Origin: Aliivibrio sifiae
GTDB taxonomy: Bacteria; Pseudomonadota; Gammaproteobacteria; Enterobacterales; Vibrionaceae
NCBI RefSeq assembly: GCF_002954705.1
Contig: NZ_MSCO01000001.1
Location: 824,808-886,534, forward strand
Direction: 5' to 3'
DNA length: 61,727 nucleotides
Below the pieces are notes generated by a model, which saw only the letters and a list, made by a program, of their open reading frames with translations, ran no database searches and was not told where the DNA came from. The translations under genes were made by a program, and so were the position numbers. Of the stretch, positions 1-7,849 are shown one piece after another (the stretch's first letter is position 1; each line of letters begins with the position of its first letter).

Positions 1-120
1 CCCTTACGGCTCTTCAGAAATCGGTTTTGGCTTATAGTGCTCCGAATTCAAACTAAAGTACTCAGGTAAACTTGTACCCACCGAGATAGAAGACCAAGTA
101 CATCTCACAATATCAATGAT
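1..120 (-). pseudogene. Detached 3' end of secF2 (left repeat)
   Basis: This stretch matches 2271-2390. The first 33 bases are identical, only 6 mismatches occur in the first 100 bases, and similarity then fades. Read on the minus strand it encodes the last residues of SecF (…LNSEHYKPKPISEEP, stop). Most differences are synonymous and one gives Gly to Ser. The body of the gene is not attached to this copy, so it is a displaced gene end. This is what integration at the 3' end of secF would leave. Whether the left side contains more of an element lies outside the window. Confidence 0.85.
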
Positions 121-184
121 CTTAAAATATACGCTTTAAAACCACATCATTCACTAAGTCTTGGATTTGTACCTCGCTCCAATT

Positions 185-207
185 TTGCCGTAAAAAAATT
201 ACGGCAA
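185..207. promoter_or_regulatory. Perfect 9-bp palindrome upstream of the ATPase operon
   Basis: TTGCCGTAA, five A residues, then TTACGGCAA. The right arm overlaps a candidate -35 (TTACGG, 199-204), which is spaced 17 bp from a -10 candidate TATAGT (222-227). The position suits a repressor operator or a short hairpin at the RNA start. No regulator gene is seen in the two-gene cassette. Function is inferred. Confidence 0.4.
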
Positions 208-263
208 GGTTAGTGGTGTGCTATAGTTAACGCTGTTAATTTCTTTAATACTGGGTAATCAAG

Positions 264-1376
264 ATGCTTGCTAAACTTGTCGTCAAAAATTTTCGTAACT
301 TTGAAAACTGGTTTGAGATCGATCTCAAAAGTGATCGCTCGTATGAATTCAGCAAGCATGCAGTGCAAAATGAAATCGTTAAACATGGTGTTATTTACGG
401 CATTAATGGTGAGGGTAAGTCAAACCTTGGGCTTGCCATTATTGATGTAACTCGCCATCTAACAGATAACAATCTTCAGCCGGGATTGAGCTCTAACTAC
501 TTAAATGCAAACTCGAAAGACAAACTGGCTGAATTTAAATATCAGTTTGATTTTGATGGCATTGAAGTGCTTTATCGTTATGGCAAAGAAAAATGCACGA
601 CAACCGTTTATGAAAAATTGATCATTGATGGTATTGAGGTCGTTAATTTTGACCGTAGAGTATCATCCATTGCTGACTTTAACCTACCAGGTGCAGAGAC
701 ATTAAAGAACGATTTTGAAGGCAAGGATATTTCACCGGTTAAGTATATAAAGTCAAATGCGTTACTTGATGATCATGTTATTAATAATGCCTTTGATACG
801 TTTATGAAGTTTGTCGATGGAATGGTGTTTTTTAGAACGCTTTCTAAGCTTCAAGAGTTTTATGGCCAGCCAACAGGTAAGCAGCGTGTTTCTCAAGCTA
901 TTATCGAGCAAGGAAAGCTAGAAGATTTTGAAAAGTTTCTTAATGACTCTGGAGTGGCCTGTAAACTGAAACAATCGGGTGCTGAGAATGAAGAAATTAT
1001 TGAGTTTGATTTCGGTGAACGAAGTATTGAATTTTCTCAAGCGGCTTCAACTGGGACGATTTCTCTTGGTAATTTTTATTATTGGTATTTAAAGCTTACC
1101 TCTGGCGAAATCTCATTTGCGTACATTGATGAGTTTGATGCGTATTATCATTTTAATTTATCACAACATATTGTTGAGCGTATATCAGAGACGAGTTGCC
1201 AATCCCTTATGACAACTCATAACAGTACATTGATGTCTAATAATATTTTAAGACCAGATTGCTATTTTGTTCTAGCCAAGCAGAAACTAAATCCTCTTTA
1301 TAACTTAACTGATAGAGAAATCAGAAAAGCGCATAACTTAGAGAAAATGTATCGCTCTGGAGCTTTTGATGAGTAG
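264..1376 (+). CDS. AAA/ABC-type ATPase of a two-gene defence-like cassette
   Basis: A 370-residue cytosolic protein of the AAA_15/AAA_21 (SMC/OLD/RloA-like) ATPase class. It begins with the typical core start 'KLVVKNFRNFENW'. Walker A is GINGEGKSN (46-54), a signature-like STGTISLGN segment lies near 265-273, Walker B is IDEFD (288-292), and a switch histidine sits in TTH (317-319). There is no signal peptide, membrane segment or DNA-binding domain. The next gene overlaps its stop, so the two are almost certainly co-translated. ATPases of this class paired with a TOPRIM protein occur in anti-phage systems such as Abi/Rlo-type, PARIS and Gabija. I cannot assign this pair to a named system. 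The ribosome-binding site is weak. Confidence 0.8.
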   Translation: MLAKLVVKNFRNFENWFEIDLKSDRSYEFSKHAVQNEIVKHGVIYGINGEGKSNLGLAIIDVTRHLTDNNLQPGLSSNYLNANSKDKLAEFKYQFDFDGIEVLYRYGKEKCTTTVYEKLIIDGIEVVNFDRRVSSIADFNLPGAETLKNDFEGKDISPVKYIKSNALLDDHVINNAFDTFMKFVDGMVFFRTLSKLQEFYGQPTGKQRVSQAIIEQGKLEDFEKFLNDSGVACKLKQSGAENEEIIEFDFGERSIEFSQAASTGTISLGNFYYWYLKLTSGEISFAYIDEFDAYYHFNLSQHIVERISETSCQSLMTTHNSTLMSNNILRPDCYFVLAKQKLNPLYNLTDREIRKAHNLEKMYRSGAFDE

Positions 1377-2148
1377 TTACGTTCTTTGCATATTTGAAGG
1401 GAAGCGTGCAGAGCCAAATATTACTAATAACCTTTGTTTGAATCTTTTGCAAGATGAGGACAAGGTTATTCTTAGGGCATCCTATGGTTGTAATATCTAT
1501 AAATTATATGCAGAGATTGAAAAAGATCCGTATTTAGATACCTATGAGTTACTGGTAGAAGAATTAATAAAGCGGCAAAAAGAAGAACAGCGGTTAGGTC
1601 GAGATTTACGTGAAGAAGAACTCGCTGTACTAAATATTGATGATTCAAGCCTAATTAGTGATATTTATCTTATATTTGACTACGACGCCCATTGCAGCAA
1701 TGCTAATGATAAGAAATTAGTTGAGATGCTAAATAAGTTTAACAATCCGCAAGAAGAAGGGTTGTTAATTGTTAGCTACCCGATGGTTGAAGCAATAAGG
1801 CATCAAAGAAGCTTAGAGTATAGCGAAGAATTATATGCTTTAAGTGAGTTTGGTAACTACAAGGCTTGGACTAACAAGGATGCAGAGCTAGATAAAAAAT
1901 ACCATAATTGGGGCGCATATGATTTTGATACTTGGAGAGAAATCGTCGCTCAACACCTTGCTCGCGCTAACCATTTAGTCACCAATGAGCTATCACTTCC
2001 TAAGACTCAAATCGAACAACAAGAGATTTTTACTCAACAGCTTGATAAGCACATTCCTAATGGCAACATTGCGGTAATTTCATCATTTCCATTAATGATC
2101 TTTGATTATTATGGCCAAGCGTTAATGTCGAAATTACGATTTGTGTAG
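1369..2148 (+). CDS. RloB/AbiLii-like TOPRIM protein, partner of the ATPase
   Basis: About 259 residues with no signal peptide. The N-terminal 'CIFEGKRAEPNI' (Glu10-Gly11) resembles the first TOPRIM/RloB motif (xxEGxxTEPNYF). 'LIFDYDAH' (Asp104, Asp106) matches the DxD motif, followed by 'SYPMVEAIRH'. These acidic residues suggest metal-dependent nuclease chemistry on DNA or RNA, which is not shown. I chose the ATG at 1369, overlapping the ATPase stop TAG (1374-1376) with a GGAG upstream; a TTG at 1366 is also possible. It is followed by a strong hairpin terminator. The closest family by eye is RloB/AbiLii; DUF4435 (PARIS AriB) fits less well. Confidence 0.7.
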   Translation: MSSYVLCIFEGKRAEPNITNNLCLNLLQDEDKVILRASYGCNIYKLYAEIEKDPYLDTYELLVEELIKRQKEEQRLGRDLREEELAVLNIDDSSLISDIYLIFDYDAHCSNANDKKLVEMLNKFNNPQEEGLLIVSYPMVEAIRHQRSLEYSEELYALSEFGNYKAWTNKDAELDKKYHNWGAYDFDTWREIVAQHLARANHLVTNELSLPKTQIEQQEIFTQQLDKHIPNGNIAVISSFPLMIFDYYGQALMSKLRFV

Positions 2149-2217
2149 AATCAGATTTATTAGTTGAAGTGACGTTTTCACCCACAAAAAAGATCTAACT
2201 TAAATCAGAGCCCCAAT

Positions 2218-2251
2218 AAAAAGCCGCATATATAAATATCTGCGGCTTTTT
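2218..2251. terminator. Bidirectional terminator, cassette / secF2
   Basis: Stem AAAAAGCCGCA (2218-2228) pairs with TGCGGCTTTTT (2241-2251). Both directions have A/T tracts, so it can end the cassette transcript and the leftward vemP-secD2-secF2 transcript. Confidence 0.85.
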
Positions 2252-2270
2252 ACTATCTATTTAATCTTAA

Positions 2271-2390
2271 CCCTTACGGCTCTTCAGAAATCGGTTTTGG
2301 CTTGTAGTGCTCTGAGTTCAAACCAAAGTACTCAGGTAAACTTGTACCTACAGAGATAGAAGACCAAGTACCCGTCACGATACCGATGAA
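2271..2390. repeat. Right copy of the secF 3'-end direct repeat (candidate att site)
   Basis: Directly repeats 1-120, with a 33-bp perfect core at the secF stop codon. The pair brackets a unit of about 2.27 kb holding the ATPase and TOPRIM genes. The arrangement is that of attL/attR of an element using the 3' end of secF as its target. No integrase lies in the window. Confidence 0.65.
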
Positions 2391-3173
2391 CATCGCAATC
2401 GCAAAGCCCTCTAGTGGACCGCCACCTAATAACCATAAAGAACCAACAGTGATTAGGGTTGTACCAGATGTCACCATAGTACGAGAGAACGTTGCTGCAA
2501 CCGCTTCGTTATTGATCTCTTGGATAGATAACTCAGGTTTGGCAATTAACAGCTCACGGATCCTATCTGCAATGATGATCGAGTCATTTAGCGAGTAACC
2601 TAAAATCGCCAAAATAGCGGCTAGGGTGGTTAAGTTAAACTCCATTTGAGTCGCAGCAAAGAAACCAAGCACAAACACGATATCGTGGGTTAGGGCAAAC
2701 AAAGAGCCAGAAGCCAAACGCCATTCAAAACGGTAGCTTAAGTACGCTAAGATAACCAAAACCGACACTAATAACGCCATGCCACCTTGTTCAGTTAGCT
2801 CTTGGCCTACTTGTGGACCAACGATACTGGTGTTCAATACTTGAACATTTGAATGCAGCGGAGCAAGAACCTCAGTCAGTGGTGGAAGCTCAACGCCTTT
2901 TGGTGGAATCGCATAACGCAGAACCCAACGACCCGGCTCACCAGAGGCAATAACCGCCACATCTTGTTTAAAGCTTGCATCTAATAACGGAGCGATTTCA
3001 CTGCTTGTGATTTTGCTATCAATTTGAACTTCACTCACGATACCGCCAGTGAAATCTAAACCCCAGTTAAGGCCTTTCATCGCTATCATTGATAATGCAA
3101 AAATCATCAAACCGATAGAAACCACACTCGTCATGTGACGCCATTTTGTTGCATTTTTCATATTTATAAACAT
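2274..3173 (-). CDS. secF2: Protein-export membrane protein SecF (second paralogue)
   Basis: A 299-residue inner-membrane subunit of the SecDF complex, which uses ion-motive force to pull secreted proteins through SecYEG. TM1 is at about 15-33, followed by the conserved GLDFTGG (38-44, Asp40). A periplasmic domain follows, then five TM helices with 'GYSLNDSIIIADRIRE' and 'RTMVTSGTTLITV'. It starts three bases after secD2 with an AGGA 9 nt upstream. There is no yajC next to the pair, and a VemP-like leader gene precedes it. Vibrio species have two SecDF pairs, and this context fits SecDF2. The name secF2 is inferred. Confidence 0.9.
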   Translation of the reverse strand: MFINMKNATKWRHMTSVVSIGLMIFALSMIAMKGLNWGLDFTGGIVSEVQIDSKITSSEIAPLLDASFKQDVAVIASGEPGRWVLRYAIPPKGVELPPLTEVLAPLHSNVQVLNTSIVGPQVGQELTEQGGMALLVSVLVILAYLSYRFEWRLASGSLFALTHDIVFVLGFFAATQMEFNLTTLAAILAILGYSLNDSIIIADRIRELLIAKPELSIQEINNEAVAATFSRTMVTSGTTLITVGSLWLLGGGPLEGFAIAMFIGIVTGTWSSISVGTSLPEYFGLNSEHYKPKPISEEP

Positions 3174-3176
3174 AAC

Positions 3177-5000
3177 TTAAATCCTAACATCATGACGAGA
3201 ATCACGACCCCAAACTAAATTGATAATGGCACGTGACGCGAAGATGCCGGTGAACATACTGGTTAATAGGCCTAAGCCCAGAGTTAATGCGAAGCCTTGA
3301 ATAGGACCATTACCGATAGTGTATAGAACCACCGCGGTGATCATTGTGGTGAAGTTGGCATCGAAAATCGTACCAAATGCACTACTAAAGCCTCTATCAA
3401 TTGCTTGCGCTAATGTTCGACCTTCTTTTTGTTTATCTTTAATCCGTTCAAATATTAAAACGTTGGTATCTACCGCCATACCTACCGTCAGTACTAAACC
3501 TGCAATACCCGGAAGGGTAAGAACAGCACCCGGAATAAGTGCAAGTAAACCAAACAGCATTACCATGTTTCCGACAAGCGCGATGTTCGCTACCCAACCT
3601 AAACGACGATACCAAACCGCCATAAACAGTAGAGTTAGACCAAGACCAAGGCCTAAAGCAGCAAAACCATTTTGAATATTCTCAGCCCCCAGTGTCGGGC
3701 CAATAGTGCGTTCTTCAACGATAGTGACTGGCGCCGTTAGTGAGCCAGCACGAAGAAGTAGAGCAAGCTCTTGAGATTCTTGAAGTGAACCAGAACCTGT
3801 GATTCTAAAGCGGCTACCAAGTTGACTTTGGATAGTTGCAACACTGATGATTTTGTTACTTTGCGTGGTTTCGCCTTTGCTGTTACGACCGTATTCGTTG
3901 TACGACGTAGCCATTGGCTTACCGACATTGTGACGAGAGAACTCAGACATGATTTTTCCACCTGAACTATCAAGAACAATGTTTACTTCTGCCATGCCCA
4001 TTTCGCCTAAGCTTGCGCGAGCATCAACAATATGATCACCACTTAGTACAGGTTTTCTACCTACACGTACAGGACGGCCATTTTCATCAGGTACTTCCAT
4101 TGTGCTGCCAGTGCCTTGTTCTTTTACCGCATAGAAAGCAAGACTCGCGGTAGCACCAATAACATTTTTTGCAGCAGCAGGATCTTGAACACCCGGAAGC
4201 TCGATACGAATTCGGTTTTCACCTTGACGCTGAACTAAGGCTTCAGTGATACCTAACTCTTCAATACGGCTACGCATGGTTTGTAAGTTTTGTTGAACAG
4301 TAAGGTTACGAACCGCCACTTTTTCGGTTTCTTTTAGTGTTAGCTTAAGATCGAAATCGTCACCGTTTGAGATTTGCCATGTTGGGTAATTTTTATGGAT
4401 AAACTCACGAGCGGCATGACTTGCCTCTTCTGATGGCAAACGAACCACTAAGCTATCGCTGCCTTCTTTTTGGAAGCGAACTGAGCGAATGCGTTCTTCA
4501 CGTAACTCTTGTTTTAAAGAATCTGAAAGCTCATTACGTTGTGCTTGGAAAACTTGGTTTACATCAACATCGAGTAAGAATTGCACACCGCCACGTAAAT
4601 CAAGGCCAAGTTTGATTGGTTCAAATCCCATGTTTTGCAGCCAAGCAGGGGCTGCTGGCGCAAGAGATAAAGCTAACGTTGTGCCTTTTTTACTGTCATC
4701 AATAACAGATGCCAGTACATTTTTTGCTGCGGCTTGTTGCGCTTCATCTTGCAAAATAACGATGGTCTTATCGCCTTTTTGTTCAATGCGTTTTACGTTA
4801 ATGCCTTGGTCGGTTAACGTGTTTTGTAACTGAAAAATCGACGGGATTTGACCGTCTTTATCGGTAATTTGAACCGCTGCGTTTTCACCATACCAAGTTG
4901 GAATGGCACTTAATAATAGAATCACAAGAGTCGTGATAAGTACGATGTATTTCCATTTAGAGTAATGGTTCAATCGCTGTATTGGTTGTTTTCTTTGCAT
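3177..5000 (-). CDS. secD2: Protein-export membrane protein SecD (second paralogue)
   Basis: A 607-residue partner of SecF. TM1 is at about 17-36, then LGLDLRGG (131-138) opens the large periplasmic domain that grips the translocating chain. The C-terminal membrane half has the RND-type motif 'GMAVDTNVLIFERIKD', with Asp511 at the expected ion-coupling position. The gene starts with ATG and an SD GAGG (mRNA, complement of 5011-5014). The bases just after that SD can pair with the end of vemP, so translation is probably gated by vemP stalling. In Vibrio alginolyticus SecDF2 replaces the Na+-driven SecDF1 at low Na+ (recalled). The ion used here is not readable from sequence alone. Confidence 0.92.
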   Translation of the reverse strand: MQRKQPIQRLNHYSKWKYIVLITTLVILLLSAIPTWYGENAAVQITDKDGQIPSIFQLQNTLTDQGINVKRIEQKGDKTIVILQDEAQQAAAKNVLASVIDDSKKGTTLALSLAPAAPAWLQNMGFEPIKLGLDLRGGVQFLLDVDVNQVFQAQRNELSDSLKQELREERIRSVRFQKEGSDSLVVRLPSEEASHAAREFIHKNYPTWQISNGDDFDLKLTLKETEKVAVRNLTVQQNLQTMRSRIEELGITEALVQRQGENRIRIELPGVQDPAAAKNVIGATASLAFYAVKEQGTGSTMEVPDENGRPVRVGRKPVLSGDHIVDARASLGEMGMAEVNIVLDSSGGKIMSEFSRHNVGKPMATSYNEYGRNSKGETTQSNKIISVATIQSQLGSRFRITGSGSLQESQELALLLRAGSLTAPVTIVEERTIGPTLGAENIQNGFAALGLGLGLTLLFMAVWYRRLGWVANIALVGNMVMLFGLLALIPGAVLTLPGIAGLVLTVGMAVDTNVLIFERIKDKQKEGRTLAQAIDRGFSSAFGTIFDANFTTMITAVVLYTIGNGPIQGFALTLGLGLLTSMFTGIFASRAIINLVWGRDSRHDVRI

Positions 5001-5001
5001 A

Positions 5002-5124
5002 TTAATTTCACCTCACACACGAAAATCGCATGCGAAAAAGTCATAGACAGTCGCTCAAATCATTACTTTTTATTTAATGAATGATAAAACGATGTAGATA
5101 AATTACGGTTGGTTGTGAAATTAA
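5002..5124 (-). promoter_or_regulatory. Long-range RNA helix masking the secD2 translation start
   Basis: On the mRNA, UUAAUUUCAC (complement of 5124-5115, spanning the vemP stop codon) is perfectly complementary over 10 bp to GUGAAAUUAA (complement of 5011-5002). The second arm runs from the last G of the secD2 SD to one base before the AUG. A ribosome paused at the end of vemP would cover the first arm and free the SD. This is the mechanism known for V. alginolyticus vemP-secDF2. The complementarity is seen directly; the function is inferred. Confidence 0.7.
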
Positions 5125-5627
5125 GAGTGGGGGTACAGTCGCTGGCTATAGAGGAGGTTACTTTCTTTCCAAGCTGACACACGAGAGCTTGAAGAGTAGC
5201 TATTAAGTGCCCAATTTACAGTAGGTTTTGGTTTTTCTTGATAACCAATAACCAATTGTTCAACAGGAATAGCAGGAATTTCTGAGGCTAGCTCATAATG
5301 TGGAGTGACTTCTTCTGGTTCATGTCGAGCTAAATTCGCCATACGAGAAGAGTAGCCAATGCCTAAGTTTACATTGTGTCCAAGCGATGAACTTTGTGTA
5401 TTTTTAGTGACATTGTTTTCTGGTGATTGCATTACCTGACAGGTTGAAAAATCAGTAGATTCAGGTACTGGGGTTGTGAATTTCGTACTGGGTTGAGTTG
5501 CTGAGTGCTGCTCAATAGTCAGTGGGGCTTGCATCGTATTGATAATATCATGATGTGCAGAAGCATGAGCTAGCGAGGCCATCCCAAAACAACAAACCAT
5601 CATTATTATACGAAACAATCGTATCAC
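5121..5627 (-). CDS. vemP: VemP-like secretion-monitoring arrest peptide
   Basis: About 168 residues. A Sec signal peptide (VIRLFRIIMMVCCFGMASLAHA, cut before SAHH) is followed by a low-complexity secreted segment without a recognisable fold. The tail is RVSAWKESNLLYSQRLYPHS. The W-K-E-x-N-x-x-Y pattern matches the arrest motif of V. alginolyticus VemP as I recall it (R-I-S-G-W-K-E-T-N-A-M-Y-V-A-L). VemP stalls its own ribosome until its signal peptide is exported; the stall unmasks secD2. I prefer the GTG at 5627, since GGTGAG lies 6 nt upstream; a TTG at 5645 is the longer option. The gene sits directly upstream of secD2, as in other vibrios. The tail is diverged, and the position of the known stalling Gln is Pro here. 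Confidence 0.8.
   Translation of the reverse strand: MIRLFRIIMMVCCFGMASLAHASAHHDIINTMQAPLTIEQHSATQPSTKFTTPVPESTDFSTCQVMQSPENNVTKNTQSSSLGHNVNLGIGYSSRMANLARHEPEEVTPHYELASEIPAIPVEQLVIGYQEKPKPTVNWALNSYSSSSRVSAWKESNLLYSQRLYPHS
5124..5183 (-). other. Candidate translation-arrest motif at the VemP C terminus
   Basis: These codons encode the last 20 residues of VemP. Trp, Lys, Glu, Asn and Tyr keep the spacing of the known motif. The codons end at the stop that starts the secD2-masking helix, so a ribosome stalled here would melt it. Confidence 0.65.
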
Positions 5628-5732
5628 TACCGACTCACCGTTCAATATACAGAAGTTCGCATCCTATAATGGAGAGCGGTTTCTGACAAGATATAACTTA
5701 CGATTAATAAAAATTGATGCAATTTTAGAACT

Positions 5733-6647
5733 TTACTCGTTCGTTTTATCTAAGTGTTTCTTTAGTTCAAAGAGTTCTAATACGTGGTCGATAAATGCTC
5801 TTAATCGTTTTGGAAGCAATTTATTTTGCGGAAAGACCAAGCTGATGGCCGCTTTAGGTAAATCCCAATCAGGGAGAATTTGTATCAGTTCGCCGCTTTT
5901 AATGTGCTCACGGCATAAAAATTCAGGTAAAGAAGCGATGCCTAACCCACTTAAGCAAGCCGATTTACAGGCGGTAATCGTATTTACTTTTAATCGGTAG
6001 GGTAAATTAACGCGAATGGCTTTATCTACCTGATTAAAATACAAGTTAGGAACTTTCACTGCGTTCACAACTTTAATTTGATGGTGAGGGGCTTGCAGAT
6101 CCTCTGGGGAGATTATATTGCCATACGTTTTTAAATAGTTAGGGCTTGCCACTATGACGCGCTCTGAAAAATCGATGGTTCTGGCAACTAAAGATGAGTC
6201 ATTAATTTCACCGATTTGAACATAGAGATCAATACTGTCACCAATAATATCCACTTCTCGGTTGGTCATTTCTACATTTATTGAGACTTCTGGGTAGCGG
6301 ATAAGAAAACTATTAATGTACTCAGACATGACACCGTGCCCAATCTCTACTGGCATGGCTAAGTTAAGGTGACCACGGATCAGATTTTGATTTGCTGTTA
6401 GTTCGAGTTCGGTTTGCTGCATAATATCAAGCACTTTGACACTGGCTTGGTAAAAAATCTCTCCTTCCTGGGTAAGACCTAATTTTCTGGTTGAACGAGT
6501 GATAAGCTTCACACCTAGGTGTTCTTCAAGTTCTGCCAGTTTTCTACTTACTGTTGATTTTGTCATTCCAAGATTGGTAGCAGCTTGAGTAAAGCTACCA
6601 GAATCAATGACTTGGTTTAAGATTGTGATGTTATTTAAATCCATCAT
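5733..6647 (-). CDS. LysR-family transcriptional regulator divergent from emrAB
   Basis: A 304-residue LTTR. The winged HTH at about 1-60 has 'SFTQAATNLGMTKSTVSRKLAELEE' features, and a LysR-substrate domain occupies 90-295. It belongs to the AaeR/DmlR-like branch by general look. Divergent transcription from an EmrAB-type pump with a shared 159-bp region suggests that it controls the pump in response to a small toxic compound. The inducer is unknown. The start has two adjacent ATGs, and the first is used here. Confidence 0.85.
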   Translation of the reverse strand: MMDLNNITILNQVIDSGSFTQAATNLGMTKSTVSRKLAELEEHLGVKLITRSTRKLGLTQEGEIFYQASVKVLDIMQQTELELTANQNLIRGHLNLAMPVEIGHGVMSEYINSFLIRYPEVSINVEMTNREVDIIGDSIDLYVQIGEINDSSLVARTIDFSERVIVASPNYLKTYGNIISPEDLQAPHHQIKVVNAVKVPNLYFNQVDKAIRVNLPYRLKVNTITACKSACLSGLGIASLPEFLCREHIKSGELIQILPDWDLPKAAISLVFPQNKLLPKRLRAFIDHVLELFELKKHLDKTNE

Positions 6648-6659
6648 AGACTGAATTCC

Positions 6660-6713
6660 ATTGATTGGTAAGATTTATGCAACAGTGTTTCCTTTTTTTC
6701 CTATCTAATCAAT
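6660..6713. promoter_or_regulatory. Candidate LysR operator between the regulator and the pump
   Basis: ATTGATTGG (6660-6668) is mirrored by CTAATCAAT (6705-6713) with one mismatch, in the divergent intergenic region. Such spaced dyads are common for LTTR tetramers. This is inferred and the evidence is thin. Confidence 0.3.
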
Positions 6714-6806
6714 AAATCATTTTCGTTTTATACTGTTTTTCTCTTATTTATTACATTCATGTTTATGACAAACCTGGGTGGCTTCATTTTCAAGTAGGTA
6801 CGCACA

Positions 6807-7847
6807 GTGGCAGAACAGCAAAAGAAAAAAAATAAAGCACCTTTGATTGCGACAATCGTTATTATTCTATGTGGTCTTGCTGGTGGTGGATATTGGTATG
6901 GTTATGGGCAATATTTCCAATCAACAGACAATGCATATCTGCAAGGCGATATCACGACAATAAGCCCTAAAGTTGGTGGTTACATTGCAAAAACGTTTGT
7001 AGAAGATAACCAAGTGGTTAAAGCGGGCGATTTGTTGGCAACGATAGATAGCCGTGATTTTGTGGCTGAAAAAGAGAAAGCAGAAGCAAATGTGCTAGTC
7101 AGTGCAGCGTCGATTAAAAATTTAGCGGCTGAGCGTAAATTACAAGACATTCGTATTCGCCAAGCGGCCAGTGAAATTGAATCGACTAAGGCAGAATATG
7201 AACGTACTCAACAACAAGTTAAACGTACTAAAGCGTTAATTAAAAAGAATTATTCATCACAAGATGAGTTAGATAACAATGTGTCCCACCTTAAAGTTGC
7301 ATTAGCAAATGTCGATGCAGCAAAAGCGAATTATCAAGCGTCAGAAGAGCAAATTAATGTCATCGAAAGTGAGATTGCTCAGGCTGAAGCGGCACTTAAC
7401 CAAGCGAACGCAGCGTTAAAACAAACAGAGCTTAATTTGTCTTATACTAATATTTACGCGCCGATTGATGGTGTGGTTGGTAAACGTAGTTTACGCAGTG
7501 GTTTGCTGGTTCAAGCCGGTATGCCTTTACTGAGTTTAGTGCCAACCACTGAAGTATGGATAGAAGCAAACTTCAAAGAAACCCAACTTGGTGATATTCA
7601 TAAAGGGCAAAAAGTATTTGTTGATCTTGATGCGTACCCAGATTTACACCTAAAAGGCATTGTTGATAGCTTCTCTCCTGCAACAGGCGCTAAATTCGCG
7701 TTATTACCTCCAGAGAATGCAACGGGTAACTTTACTAAGATCGTACAGCGTGTACCGGTTAAAATCAGTATTCTGAATGCCGATTTATTAGATGGTAAGT
7801 TGATCCCTGGGCTTTCTGTGGTTGCTACGGTTGATACTCGAGGTTAG
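6807..7847 (+). CDS. EmrA/HlyD-type membrane fusion protein
   Basis: A 346-residue periplasmic adaptor. A short basic N-terminus is followed by one TM anchor (about 13-31), a split biotinyl-lipoyl domain ('TISPKVGGYIAKTFVEDNQVVKAGDLLATID'-type start), a long alpha-helical coiled-coil hairpin (about 80-215), and a beta-barrel domain with 'IYAPIDGVVGKRSLRSG'. It would link the MFS pump encoded next to an outer-membrane channel of TolC type. It begins with GTG at 6807 behind AGTAGG. The stop is two bases from the next ATG, so the two genes form an operon. Confidence 0.9.
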   Translation: MAEQQKKKNKAPLIATIVIILCGLAGGGYWYGYGQYFQSTDNAYLQGDITTISPKVGGYIAKTFVEDNQVVKAGDLLATIDSRDFVAEKEKAEANVLVSAASIKNLAAERKLQDIRIRQAASEIESTKAEYERTQQQVKRTKALIKKNYSSQDELDNNVSHLKVALANVDAAKANYQASEEQINVIESEIAQAEAALNQANAALKQTELNLSYTNIYAPIDGVVGKRSLRSGLLVQAGMPLLSLVPTTEVWIEANFKETQLGDIHKGQKVFVDLDAYPDLHLKGIVDSFSPATGAKFALLPPENATGNFTKIVQRVPVKISILNADLLDGKLIPGLSVVATVDTRG

Positions 7848-7849
7848 TT

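Noticed and set aside
264-2148. Calling the cassette PARIS, Gabija or Septu
   Set aside because: The TOPRIM protein lacks the DUF4435 look of AriB, there is no UvrD-like helicase as in GajB, and no HNH protein as in PtuB.
3319-3675. Open frame opposite secD2 (118 codons)
   Set aside because: It is the antisense shadow of a conserved gene, with no SD and low-complexity composition.
2274-5000. Reading the pair as the main yajC-secD-secF operon
   Set aside because: No yajC or tgt upstream; the VemP-like leader and sequence style indicate the second SecDF pair.
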